A DNA stretch of 54,650 nt from Scedosporium boydii (Eukaryota > Ascomycota > Sordariomycetes > Microascales > Microascaceae). The stretch lies in assembly GCA_002221725.1 (NCBI GenBank), contig NJFT01000257.1, positions 1 through 54,650 of the forward strand, written 5' to 3'. Below the pieces are notes generated by a model. It was not told where the DNA came from. It searched no databases and saw only the letters and a program-made list of their open reading frames with translations. The position numbers and the translations under genes were made by a program. How positions within the stretch are numbered: the first letter of the stretch is position 1; every line of letters begins with the position of its first letter. Shown here piece after piece: positions 24,701-36,083 of the stretch.

Positions 24701-27700
24701 TGCACCCGTGGTCGCAGAAAAAGTAACCCTTGACACACGTATCGATTAAAAAAAGAAGTCGAAAAAAAAAAGCAAACGAGCACAAGTTAGCGGCGTTGTC
24801 CCATTCTGCCTCAAACATTTTGGGGGCGAGTTATCGTTGCATTCGCGAGAAGGGAGGATTCTCATGCCCTTTCGTGTAAGTGCCGACTCGAGCCTAGTTT
24901 TTCATCTAGATCAGCCGAGCAGCCATCTTTTGTACGAGAGCTCCATCCCTTTTGGACAAATCCGGGATGGTTATTCCTCATCTTTCGGGCCATTTCCTTC
25001 CCTCGTTTGCCCTTTTTCGAGTTCTATTCTGAGAACCCGGCAAACATCTTGTCGAGATACTTCGTCGAGGACCATGGTTCCGTACCTGTACTCATGGATC
25101 GTGATGCAGTTTGTTCCCTTTCTCTCAACCCCCAGGGAAAAGGCTGATGATGACATGTCGTGAGTTTATTAGCCGAGCCATCTCGAGGCTATCGGTCCTC
25201 TTGCATGTAGTGCGTAGGATGAAACAAACGCGGGGTCTGCGGTGTGCTTATACGAGATCTAGGACTCATTTTGGAAGCCGTAGATACGTGTTGGAACTTG
25301 GAATAGTGCCTAATACTGACGAGCGATTCCTCCGACGTGTGGGAAAGACGGGTTTGGGATATCTCCCTGTTGGAAAGGAGACAGCTGGCCTTCTCTACTT
25401 CCGACCCCGAAGAGGTTTCCCCGTCTGGATATCCTGTTCTGGATTATGAAAGACTACTTCGCTTGAGATGATAGACGCTCTCATCACATATGGCGCCTCT
25501 TCATAGTATTTGGCCTGTTGGCTCTCTCCACGTCCGTGTTCAAGATAGGGCCACTTCAGTCCCGAGGATTTCTCCGGCCCCGTTCTTGCGGGCAGTTCAC
25601 ACAGAGAGCTCAACGGGCCGCTCCTATTGGAAGAAAATACATTCGAAGTTTCTTTTTTTGGTGTTGTTTGGTTATTCCGATTTGGCATCTTCCCGTCCTG
25701 GCCTTTTGCTTGGAAGGATTTTCCTGTGTAGTCCTTTCCTTGCGAAGAATCCTTCGCCCCTTCTCCACGGACTTTTCTTAGCCATTATTGGTTCTGGATC
25801 ACCAGGAACATGGTTTCTTCCCTTTCTCTCTTTCTCTAGTTGAACGGGAAGGATCCAGCTTGGCAGCCCTTAAGGAAGGGGAATCTATCTTCTTTGTGGA
25901 CAATGAAGAGAGGTGTGCTGTGCCGTACGGCTGCCTAGTTTCCCACGCGCGGCCTTTTTCCCTTTCATATTTTTTCTCCGGAAATCCGAGATACTATTAT
26001 TACACGAGGAAAAGTCTGGGGAGCATCGTTGTTACTGGGCCAAGAGAGTGTCTGAATCCGCCCAGGTTTGATTAGCCCACCCTCTTCTTCTCCCACCGAA
26101 GGTTGCGTGTGTATATTGCCTAGACTTTTCTGTGAGAGCGGGAAAAAGAAAGTCTAGCGCGCGCAAGCGTAGCATGAATTACCAGTGGCCATAACGGCAG
26201 GGATAAGTCCACTATGATGTCAAGCCCTTGGGCAGTTTGGCAGGTTTCGGGGGAATGGTTCCGGGCATCCGATTCTATGGGTTCCGTCACAGAGGTCAAT
26301 GACCTATAGGAAGAGAGGAACTTTGCTAGAATGGACCTGTCTGTATAGATAGGACTGGCTGGAACTGAAGTAATGGGTGTGGTCGTTTACAGAGAAGAGG
26401 AAAAAGAGCCTTGGGGGGGATTTCTAGAGCTGTCTGTACCCGGTCTTCGAGGCGGCCAGGATGGCGCGCTATCGGCTCGAGAGCCGCGCAGTCTCGAGGA
26501 CATCCCATTTCCAATACTTCCCAGGCTTTCATCCCCTCGTATAGTTGGCCCATCTTCCATAGCTTTTGAGCCTGGGCACAATGGTGCAGCCACATAGGCG
26601 CCTGAATGATGGGGCCGAGGAGAACTATCACCAACGTTCGTCTGCCTGGACGGAAGAGGACACGCCTCCCCCCTTCTCAAGTAGACATTGCCAATGACAT
26701 ACTTTAAAAAGTAGGGCGAGGTCCATCACACGACGTCCCATCACTCCTCCAATAGAGTGTCCTCGGTCTAGGCAGAAAAAACCAAAGCTGCCCGACCCAT
26801 GATGCGACCGGGAAGGAAACCGACATAACTAGAGTTGTAGCCTGGCCAGGCAATATTTCCCACTCGACAGCTAAAAGCAATAGTAAATGAACTTCCGTAC
26901 CTAGGCATCAGTCAAAGAGAAGAAAAAAAGAAATACTAGAGACTCTGAGGCGGTCGGACGGCCGCCTGCCCCCGAAGCACAGCATTACCCACAAGACGCA
27001 ACCTCTGTCACGTCTTGGCTGATGTCATGGACTTCCCGTGGCCATGGGCCGTGGGCCTGACCTCGGCACCATGCACATGCGCATATGTTCTGTTGGTGAT
27101 GGTATTTGGGATCTTCCTGTGATGTGCTTGTTGGTTCGGCATGTTTCGAAAGGGTTCGGACCGGATCAATTGATCCTTTGTATTTTTTGATTTTGTTGAG
27201 TGTTCGTTGTGACGTCTGCCGAGAAGTGACCAAGTTAGCAAAATCTCTCTTCTCTAATATCGTCCACGAGGATAGATAGATAAAAGTGAGATATAAAAGT
27301 ACAAGGGAAAATGGAGGAGGCGAGGAAATGACTCGGATTTAGACGACTGGCCTCCGACATCTCACTCTACCGATTTCGAGGATGGAGGACACAGAGGCCG
27401 GAAGGTCCATTCGTTCAATTGTTGGGAATTCCCCTGCCAAACTTGGATCACATTAAGTATCTAGGTTTTAGAAAGAGGAGTGTGCGAGGATGATTTCCTG
27501 CCAGAGTCGTCAGGCTTTCCGATTATAATCCCGGATCCCTCACGAGGTTAAGGCATCTGCTGTGCGTGGCAGAGACGGAGTTGAACACGCCCGACTCTCC
27601 GTCATTCTCATCATTAAAACTAAACGCTTCAATTGTCAAGGATATAAAAATAAAGAAGATAAAAAGAATGGTAAAAGCGAACGGAACCCACAAACCAAGC

Positions 27701-28021
27701 GCTGGTCTCCTCGACACCGAGTTCAGTAAGGCCTTCCCACAGTCGTGTCTGTCTGTCCCCCAAGTCGCAAACTCCCCATGGATCCCCCTACACATGAGAA
27801 AGAAAAATACCGCAATAGGTAGCTAGGAAAGAAGGAAGAAAAAGTATAAAAGGAAACAAGGGACAAGACGCCATAACCGCCAACCTCATTTGACAGACAA
27901 ACTCTGTTCCAGTAGAAAAATACACTGACTTTGAATACCCGTTAACATTACACATCAATCGGAGTCTTTTCTCTTTTCGTTCTTCAGGGTTTCCCGCCGC
28001 TATAGGAAAGGGAGGCGAGGA

Positions 28022-30698
28022 TCATACGCCCTCTAAGGGCGTAACAGCAAACGAGTAATTAAAGTCCAACAGCCCATCCAACATCCAATGTTGGGGGTCG
28101 AAGAAATCGTAGCCAGCATCGGCGGAACCCGGGCCGGCGCCGCCGTAGCCCAGGGCGCCTCCCATCATGCTCGTGGCCGCGGATACGGGGACGGAGAGGC
28201 CCGACGCTCCCGGCGTGAGGGCGCCGTTGGCGGCGAGCAGGGTATTGCCGTGGAGGGCGGGGTGGGTCTGCATTAGTGGCGCGTTTGAGTTTCCGCTGTC
28301 GAGGTGTGTAGAGGATGCGGAGGACTCGTTGGCGGAGTCGGGATTAGTGGGTTGTTTTAATGCTTTGAGGTTGGGTTAGCGTGTGATATCCTAAGGAAGT
28401 CATAGAGAGAGGTAAAAATATATAATAAAAAGTTCAAGGGCAGTCTTACAATCAAGCGAGCCTCGTCCAAGAGCTTGGTATTCTTCTCGCCATCGCCACA
28501 CCGAGTCAAACACAAGACTCATGCTATGGCGACACCGCACTTTGAGCTGAAGACTATCGTCAATCTGAATTGGCGAGTCATCATCCGTCGCACCATATCC
28601 GCCCTCAGGTATCGAGTCTAGACGAGCACCGTTCCACATCTGCACCATCAGCTCAGCGAGGCGCGACTGGAGGTCATTCTGGACGACGCTAGTGGCGCGG
28701 ATGGCCTGGATCGCGCGATGGAACAGGTTTCGCCCCCGTTCAAAGTCTATCGTCTTCGCAAAGAACGACCTGAGAAGCTTGAGAAGCGCGAAGCCTGCGG
28801 CGACGAGCATCTGCTGGATGTAGTTCGTGACGTAGGGCAGGATGGAGCCGCGGAAGTCATCCTTTAAGCCGTGGACGGACTTGTCTGACCCGAGGAGTTC
28901 GTCCAAGAAGGCGACGGTGGCGCGCCACAGGCCCATCAGATCGTCCATGTAGCCAGGGGTGGTGTTCGAGTCGAAGAAGCCGGCTAGGCGAAGGTGAAGG
29001 CCAGCTGCCCGGAGATGGAGGGTGGTAATGGGATTCAGCTGGCGGGAAAGGACGGACGCTTGAAGCTCGGCAAAGTCGCGGCGGTAGACCCTCATGAGCA
29101 TCGCTCGATGCTCGTCACCCGCCACGCCTCGCGGGTCACTGACGTTGCTGTACATCTCCTTCGAAACCTTGTCGCAGAACCTCTCTATCTGCAGCCTGAC
29201 CTGGAGCTCCAGGGATAGGCTAAGTGGTCCTTCGTCATTGGGCTTCACGGCGAGGGTCCAATCGTACAGGGTCGAGGCCGGCTGGCCGTAGCCCGTGCCG
29301 ATGGACTGGCCAACGATGTTGCAAACGGCCCACGTCGTTATTCGATCTTGAAGTTGCTCTCGGTTGAGTTCCACAGATACCCTGGAGAAGTCTTGAATGT
29401 GGTTCGGCCGATGGAGTCCTATCATGGTCGCCGCCTTCATCATGACACCGCACAGGATATGGGTGGGATCCGAGCTAGTCGTGCTAGTGGGTAGCGGCCA
29501 AGTACATAGCAGGCAAAGGGCCTTGACGACGAAATAGCTCGTGGGGACGTCTCCAATGGTCGTCCATAGCAAACGTGTAAGGGGCGCCGCCAGCGACGTG
29601 AGCAGGGTTCGATCGGCCTGGTATCTCCGAGCAGCGACGGCGATGATAGCCCAAAAGAGCAACGGGTGTTGTTGGTAATACTGGTCGGGGGCCTGCTGCT
29701 GGTTGAGGAAAGGGAGGAAGGGATGGTAAAAGGCGAAGAACTCTGCAAAGAGGTGCGTCACGGCATCTTCGGTGAGGCGCACGTTTTCCAGCTCGTGTGT
29801 AACGCGAGGCACGCTGTAGGATCCACCCCGCTTTAGGTGCAGTAAAGACGACACGGCCTCGTCCGATCCCATCAATGACGGGTTCCGGGTATGGGTGTAA
29901 GTGCTGGGAGCTATGGGGGAGTGGAGCTGCTGGTCATCGTCGTCTTCGGGAACGAAACCTTGGGCCTTGGCGCGTTGTATGTTCCTCCGCAGACGTTCGA
30001 TTTCCTTTTCCATTTCGGCATGTTTACTGCGCTTGCCTATCCTCTTGAAGTTGGACTCTATCTTGCATTCGAGCTTGAGGCGGTTGCATCTCGAGCAGCT
30101 CTGGAAGGGTTCTTGGACCACATCGCATCGTAACTACAGTGGGAGAAAGCAGGAAAGGGCTTGTTAGTCAGAGCACCTAACCCGGCAAGCTATATCGAAC
30201 GGCATTGATCGAAAGGGTAATGGGTAAAGATAGGACATCGCCAACCCTGGCGGTAACAGGAGCCGTATGTCTTCGTGGTGGGATGAAGGGCATGGCGGCA
30301 TGACTCACCTTCTGCTGGCGACACTCATTACAGGCGCGCTTCACACCGGGCTGGCGCTTTTTCTCGGGTTCGGCATGGTCATCATCATGACCGATGTTGC
30401 TGGCCGGACTGCTATCGGCGCCGGCCAAGCTGCCACGCTTCCGCTTATGTGCGCCATTCGCTCCGTGGCGGGCATCTATCGGGCTGGTTGGGCTGACTGG
30501 AGTGACCCCGCCAGCAACCACGGGCGAACGGTCCATGGGAGAGCGAATGTGTGGGGAGGGGGATATACTTTTCGCTCGGGCGGGAGAAAGCGCCGCGCTT
30601 CCTTTGACGCTCCCGAGTCGAGGGGTCGAGGGGGCGGGGTAAAGCACCAGCTCGGGTATTGGCGTTAATTTCCAGCTATTGATGCTTATCGCATCCAA
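28022..30698 (-). CDS. Zn(II)2Cys6 transcription factor
   Basis: Exons 30698-30309, 30133-28450 and 28362-28022 give 804 aa. The binuclear zinc cluster is split by intron 1: Cys123 and Cys126 are in exon 1 (KRACNECRQQK), and Cys133, Cys143, Cys146 and Cys153 are in exon 2, giving the spacing C-x2-C-x6-C-x9-C-x2-C-x6-C. A basic/heptad linker follows (KHAEMEKEIERLRRNIQRAK), a likely dimerising coiled coil. Residues about 220-600 match the general layout of the fungal-specific transcription factor (middle homology) domain. The C-terminus is Gly/Ala-rich and acidic, ending near DFFDPQHWMLDGLLDF, a plausible activation segment. Intron 1 (175 nt) ends CTGTAG; intron 2 (87 nt) has an ACGCTAAC branch site and restores a Ser codon across the junction. 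Zinc clusters with this linker style are often annotated in fungi as War1- or protease-regulator-like, but I cannot assign an orthologue. It is divergent from the genes at 31.7 and 32.8 kb, so local regulation is possible but unproven. Confidence 0.9.
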
Positions 30699-31658
30699 TT
30701 GTTCGCAGCGACGACCGGTCGCCGGTGTCGCGGATCAATGTTTGAGTTCGCTGAGTTGTTCGATGGTGCCGGAATGCGCAAGGTCGGCCGAATACGGAGG
30801 GGAGGGGGAATTGGGCTGGGCTGGGCTGTGTGGGCAGCAGATTGGGCGGGGGTTTTCTTGGGTCTTGGGTTGTTGGGCGAGGAGAAACAAGAGTCATCAA
30901 ATGATCTGTGACGGCGGGAGACAGTCAAAGAGGCGCACAGTTGCAAATTGTGGGCACAATGCATGGCGCATGGCTGGGCAATGCTTTTTTTGACGCATAA
31001 TTTCTTTTTTTCTGCATTTCTCTGCATTTTTGTGCATGGGCGGGTATTTCTGTATCCGGACTTTCTGCCAGCTGTCTGTAGGCGTCAAATCCGTGGAGCC
31101 AGTAATCGGCACCTGCTGCGGGGGAATTTCCCTCTCTGATTGGGCCGCTTAGTCCGTTTGATGGCACGTGACTATCAAGGGCGACACCCGGATAACTCGA
31201 TCGAAGGTGCGGGGGTAAATTACAGGGTAATAGTGGCGCCATTATTTTCCCAGAAAACCAACCGAGTCGAGGGAGCGCCCGGGAATTCCCCGGAATTGGC
31301 ATAGCCCGACCAAGACAATTAGACTGGGGATTTGCTTAGGTCACGTTTGTGTGGGTTATCAATCTATGCAACGATAATAACGGGGACTTCACCTTCGGAT
31401 CCAACCCGATAGTCTCATATCATCCCATCACCCAGAAAAGCGTGGAGAAGGTTCCTGCGAGGGGAGTGTCGTGTGGTGTGCATGCTGTCGACTCGTTCCG
31501 GATCATCATAAAGCCAGCTGATCTAGGATCTAGGGCTCCCGAGCTTATTTGCACCTCAGACAAGTCGAGCTGTTTCTGTTTGGTCCAGAGCAGCTCTTGA
31601 GAGTGTACCTTGTGCATAAGTCCGTGTTCTTAACTTGGTTTTGTGCCTCGCATGTACA
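30699..31658. other. Divergent intergenic region
   Basis: About 960 bp lie between the start of the Zn(II)2Cys6 gene and the start of the small gene at 31659, and should hold both promoters. Frames inside are short and unsupported. No TATA box or operator could be assigned with confidence. Confidence 0.5.
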
Positions 31659-32322
31659 ATGCCTGGACATGACAAGGAAAATAGCCCAGGTGGTCATCGC
31701 CATCAGCGCAAGTTCTACCTGCAGCCGCCGCCGGAATGGACGCCAGACAAGCCATACACTGAGTCATTGAGACGGCGACGCGAGGTACGATTCGTGATAC
31801 CGGGGACAAAGAAGAAACAGACAAGCCCAGGTATGTATTCTCCAAAATGGCCTTTATACTTTTAGCTCCCAATTGGAGATGGTATATTGAGCGTGTGGTC
31901 AAGATGCCGTCACCAGTTTCAACTCCGCAGCCGTACCGCAGCCGTTTCTGGATCCAGAGGTTCTTGAGCGCTGGCGCCGTGACATGGAAGATGTCAAATC
32001 GAAGCCGAAGCCAAAGCCGTAAATGTCGCCCCCATCATTGATCACTGTTCCTGCCAATGGCTTGGGCTACCGTCTCAAACTTCCCCAAAGCCATTCAAAG
32101 CCCATTCGCCATTCAAATGCTGTCTTGGTTTAACCCATCAGCCACAATCTTCATTTCTCAGAAATCGAAGTTCCCGATGTGGAGGTTCCCGACTGCATTT
32201 ATTGTTCCGACGAGTACCTCGCGCTTTCGAAGGGCCGAGCTAACTACCGGGATCCCACGCGGGTGCCCGCCCACAACCATCGCCGCCTTCCTTCCGACTA
32301 TCACAGGGTCCAAGCTGTTTAA
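31659..32322 (+). CDS. Small hypothetical protein, three exons
   Basis: Exons 31659-31830, 31904-32018 and 32142-32322 give 155 aa. No single frame is long; the gene appears only after splicing. Donors are GTATGT and GTAAAT; acceptors are CAAG and CATCAG, the second preceded by a TTTAACC branch-like site, and all junction phases agree. The product starts MPGHDKENSPGGHRHQRKFY, is strongly hydrophilic and basic at the N-terminus (SLRRRREVRF, GTKKKQ), has a Lys-Pro run (KSKPKPKP), and ends with an acidic-to-basic region containing the dyad CIYCSDEY. There is no signal peptide or membrane segment, so it is probably intracellular, possibly nuclear. The first acceptor (AAG) is the weakest point; an alternative acceptor at 31865 implies an intron of only 35 nt and a Ser/Arg-rich tail instead. 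I do not recognise the family. Confidence 0.5.
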
Positions 32323-32807
32323 GGCCTGGTCCATTGCAACTTCCCTTCAATGCAGCTAATAAAAATCCACACCCCAAACCCCAAAACGTCAAGATGAAAT
32401 GCGGGGTCCCCTCATCTTGCTCCCACTCACCACCGAACACTCTCTCCACGGATCCCTAAATCGGTATTTTTTTATATGTAATCCTAGTCTTGTATTGATA
32501 ATCGTTGTTCATTGATACCCACCTCCCACCTCCTGTCCTGCCCCCAAGTGTGGCAACTGTTGCTTGGACTGCCCTGCTTCTCCCCTCCCCTTTGGCGAAG
32601 GGGACGCGTCGCCCATTTGTTTCATATCCCAATTGAACGTTGCTCTGTAAATCTCTCTTCAAACCTCACCTACACTCCATCTTGCCCATCTTGCCCATCT
32701 TGTAAAGCCCCTTGCCGCTCGTCAAGTAGTCAACCACCTCTACTACGAGAGACTGGATATTAGATACAAGAGCCCAGAGACCAGAGACTTGCGGCGACTT
32801 TCACACA
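32323..32807. other. Promoter region of the aldehyde dehydrogenase gene
   Basis: About 485 bp between the small gene and the aldehyde dehydrogenase start. It is C/T-rich close to the ATG, as in many fungal leaders. No clear TATA box was seen. Confidence 0.5.
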
Positions 32808-34290
32808 ATGGCTTCTTACACGGTACCGTTCTTCTTAAACGGAAAGGAAATATGCGCTGAGCGCACCTTCGACGTCAGGTCCCCCTTCACTGGGGAAGTC
32901 ATCCACTCCTGTTCCAGCGCCAGCGCGCAGGACGTCACCAATGCGGTCGAGAGCGCCGCCGAGGCTTTCAAGACGTGGCGGAAGATGACCCCCTCCCGCC
33001 GGCGGGACATCTTCCTCAAGGCCGCCGAAGTGATGGAACGCCGCAGGGACGAGCTGACCAAGAACATGGTTGAGGAGACTGGGGCTTCCGCTATGTGGGC
33101 TGGCTTTAACATTAACACCACCATCGACATGATCAAGGATGTTGCTGGACGAATTGCCACGATAGAGGGTAGCCTGCCGGCCACCGCGGATGAGGGGCGG
33201 GGCGCCCTCGTCTTGAAGGAGCCTTTCGGCGTTGTTCTTGGTATTGCACCTTGGTACGTGTATGCCCACAAATTAACCCACTTGGATGTTTTACTAACGC
33301 CCTGACAGGAATGCTCCTTACATTCTAGCTACTCGAGCCGTTGCGTTCCCTCTGGCCGCCGGAAATACTGTTATCCTCAAGGTTTCAGAACTATCCCCCC
33401 GTACCATCTGGGGCGTAGCATCATGTTTCCACGAGGCTGGAATCCCTGCCGGCGTGTTCAACACCCTCGTCCACGAGCCCGCCAACGCCGCCGCCATCAC
33501 CGCCCAACTCATCGAAAACCCCCACATCAAGAAGATCAACTTCACCGGCAGCACGGGTGTCGGCCGCATCATCGCCAAGCTCGCCGGTGAGCACCTCAAG
33601 CCCGTCCTCCTCGAGCTCGGAGGCAAGGCCCCTGCCATTATCTGGGAGGACGCCAACCTCGACCAGGCCGCGCATGCCTGCGCTCTCGGCTCCTTCCTGC
33701 ACGCCGGCCAGATCTGCATGAGCACCGAGAGGATCATCGTACATAAGAACATCAAGGCCGAGTTCGAGAAGAAGCTGGCCGCCGCCGCTGAGCAGATCTT
33801 CCCTACCACCGGCGAGGCGCCCACGCTCATCGTCGAGGCCGGTGTCCAGAAAAACAAGAAGCTCGTCCAGGACGCCGTATCCAAGGGCGCTTCCGTTCTC
33901 TTCGGCGACGCGCAGGCCGAGGGCCCCGCCAAGACCAGCATGCGCCCCGTCATCCTTAACAACGTTACACCCGAGATGGAGATTTACCGAACCGAGTCGT
34001 TCGGCCCGACCGTCTCGCTCGTCGAGGTCGACAACGAGGAGGACGCCATCCGCATCGCCAACGATAGCGACTACGGTCTTACTTCGGCCGTGTTCACGGA
34101 GAACTTGCGTCTGGGTCTAAAGTTCGCGAGGGAGATTGAGACGGGTGCGGTGCATATCAATGGGATGACGGTGCATGATGAGTCGACGCTGCCACATGGC
34201 GGAACGAAGGCTTCTGGGTTTGGAAGGTTTAATGCTTCGAATGGGTTGGAGGAGTGGGTGAGGACGAAGAATGTTACGTTTAGCTACTGA
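32808..34290 (+). CDS. Aldehyde dehydrogenase, salicylaldehyde/vanillin dehydrogenase-like
   Basis: The enzyme oxidises an aldehyde to the acid with NAD(P)+; it has no targeting signal and is probably cytosolic. Exons 32808-33253 and 33309-34290, joined across a 55-nt intron (GTACGT, CTAAC branch, CAG), give 475 aa, a usual length for the family. The cofactor-binding motif NFTGSTGVGR is at about 226-235, the catalytic base is Glu251 in LELGGK, and the nucleophile is Cys285 in HAGQICMS. The C-terminal part has ESFGPTVSLVE and HGGTKASGFGR. Sequence style and length fit the fungal group near salicylaldehyde and vanillin dehydrogenases, which act on aromatic aldehydes, but substrate cannot be read from sequence. 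The ATG context CACACAATGGC is strong. The neighbouring Zn(II)2Cys6 gene could regulate it; that is inference. Confidence 0.95.
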
Positions 34291-34834
34291 AAAGGTGGAT
34301 ATGCGTTGACGGAGATGTAGGAATTGAGATGCCAGGTGAGTTGGTAGTTTTACTTGGTTATGGCCCTATGGACAATCCTAGTAAATTGGATGAATATATC
34401 AATTGATATATCCCTACCCTTTACGATTTTAAGAAATTTTGCGACTTAACTCAACCGCAGAAGAGTAGAAGGAAGTTCATTGCCATCAAGCGTCGCTAGG
34501 AACAACATCGGTTCTGCACAGATCAGGGAGACAAGAAGATATGAATGCAATGTTTAAGTCATAGAAGGAGGCGGAGGCTACATTCAATCTGTATTCTAAA
34601 CTGGGGGTAGTTAAGGCAGCATGGCCGCAGTAAGGGTCGTGCAACAATAGCCCAGCTTGGCTCGCTGGTCACTACTTCTAGAAAATTGGGCAATTTAGGG
34701 TGTTGTTAACAAAGGGATATCCGAATATCTGTCAACAGCGGCGTCTCAATCTCTCGTTTGTCCATGGATCTCAATTCAAAGCTCAGGCTGTCTTGGCGGG
34801 TCCAGACCACCATTTCTGGAAAAGCCCCCAAACA
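34291..34834. other. Convergent 3' intergenic region
   Basis: About 540 bp between the 3' ends of the aldehyde dehydrogenase and the hypothetical gene on the other strand. It includes an AT-rich segment near 34385-34445, probably 3' UTR. No gene was seen. Confidence 0.55.
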
Positions 34835-35494
34835 TCAGACCAGTCTTTGGCTCTTCTCTCCATTCCCTCCCGCATTCCCGCCGTTGGCTCCCCCCGTCTT
34901 TCGGGCCTTCATGAAAAAGAAGGCAGCCTCCCTCGCCACCTCGACCCACGGCCAGAGTTGGTTAAGCCATGAATTCTTGGTCCGAGGCCGTTTCTTCGAC
35001 TCAGGACGGGGCTTGTCGCCTTCCGAATCTACAGAGTGGCTTGGCTCGGCCGGGGTCTGCTCTGTCTGGCGCAGTTTCTCCTCTGACACTGTAGGAGAAG
35101 CCGAAGCCGAAGAGGCATCTTGCGACGGGGCTTGAATAGTTGTCTTCCCCAAATACTTCGGGGCAGCCGCAGGGGAAAAGACTCGTACGAAGCCGTCTTG
35201 AACATTAAGCCTGATCGTCCCGGGGTCGCTGCTCAGTACTTTCGCAGCCTCTGTTTCATACCACGGGATCTTGTTTGCCAATTCGCGGACAATTTGGGGC
35301 TTTGCCTGAGGAACGCCGCCGTATCGCTTCTTGATCATGGCTCTAACCTCTTCCCCATTTACAAACAGAACTTGGCTGCTGGATGAGCTGTCAACGCCTC
35401 CGGGCCGGATTGGACAGGAAATCCCAGAAATACTTCTGTTGATTGGTATAACAGCCATTTCCATCAGACCAGGTTTGCTATATCCAAATGCCAT
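34835..35494 (-). CDS. Hypothetical protein, 219 aa
   Basis: A single uninterrupted frame read from the ATG at 35494; the frame extends four codons upstream only through a TTG, so the ATG is preferred. After about 40 residues a compact segment (FVNGEEVRAMIKKRYGG, then RELANKIPWYETEAAKVL and GTIRLNVQDGFVRVFSP) has alternating hydrophobic and charged residues and may be a small folded domain. The rest is Ser/Pro/Glu-rich and disordered, with a basic patch KKRPRTK, a Trp-rich SWLNQLWPWVEVAREAAFFF segment and a Gly/Asn-rich tail. No signal peptide or enzyme motif was seen. A splice-donor-like GTAAGC upstream at about 35516 suggests an intron in the 5' leader or a missed first exon. Family not recognised. 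Confidence 0.55.
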   Translation of the reverse strand: MAFGYSKPGLMEMAVIPINRSISGISCPIRPGGVDSSSSSQVLFVNGEEVRAMIKKRYGGVPQAKPQIVRELANKIPWYETEAAKVLSSDPGTIRLNVQDGFVRVFSPAAAPKYLGKTTIQAPSQDASSASASPTVSEEKLRQTEQTPAEPSHSVDSEGDKPRPESKKRPRTKNSWLNQLWPWVEVAREAAFFFMKARKTGGANGGNAGGNGEKSQRLV

Positions 35495-35536
35495 TGGATA
35501 ACTCAACCTGTAGTCAACTGCTTACCTGCATCTGCA

Positions 35537-35599
35537 TCAAAGTTCGCGTTCCTCGTCGATGACGGGTTGAAAAGGCGAATCAGCCTGCATTTGTTCCAT
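35537..35599 (-). promoter_or_regulatory. Candidate upstream ORF (20 codons)
   Basis: An ATG at 35599 opens a 20-codon frame (MEQMQADSPFQPVIDEEREL) ending at TGA, about 40 bp before the main ATG at 35494, with a GTAAGC donor-like site between them. If in the leader it could lower translation of the downstream gene. It may instead be a mis-spliced first exon. Confidence 0.3.
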
Positions 35600-36083
35600 C
35601 CCACTCGAAGGGCGATCGAAAGCAATGGTTCGCTCCCTGCTACGCCCCAACTTTTATGAATCTACCAATCGTGTTTCACAGGATGTGTGCTAGAGGTTGA
35701 CAGTCGTCGAGCTGGATGATAAGGTAGCATCACTCACATCCTGCTCCGCTTCGGGCCTTCGAATCACCTTGAGATGGGCAGAAGAAAGTAACTCGCCTTT
35801 ACATCGCCAATAAGATTAGCCACCATCCTCGCTTGAGCTCCCTGCGTTTGCACAATCATTTCCCCGCACGCTTCAACAGCGACGCCCCCGAACAACGACC
35901 GCCTTGCATTTTCTCATCAAAAACAAACCAACGCCTCCAAAACAGGCTGAAAATTCCTCGAATAGCACCCTGACCTATCTAACTGTCAAAGGCCCATCAC
36001 TGCACACGATAATCAGGATTGCGCTGGACTCCTGTCGATGTGAAGCAAGGCCGGACTCGCAGTCCTATAAATACCACGGCATA

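Larger units (their letters stand above)
14513..28021. other. 13.5-kb gene-poor stretch upstream of the Myb-like gene
   Basis: No frame here shows a recognisable domain or spliced structure. The longest frames overlap antisense partners (22205-22633 plus and 22330-22890 minus; 23145-23768 minus) and have random-looking, Cys/Arg/Ser-rich composition. One 90-codon frame, 19303-19575 minus, is more protein-like but isolated. The region carries long T and A tracts near 18.1-18.8 kb, TACTTCGTA-type words at 15601 and 18433, a repeated 15-mer at 24540 and 24718, and several GTAC-rich elements such as 17661-17679. Possible contents are long untranslated leaders, regulatory DNA, non-coding RNA genes or decayed sequence. 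Confidence 0.5.
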
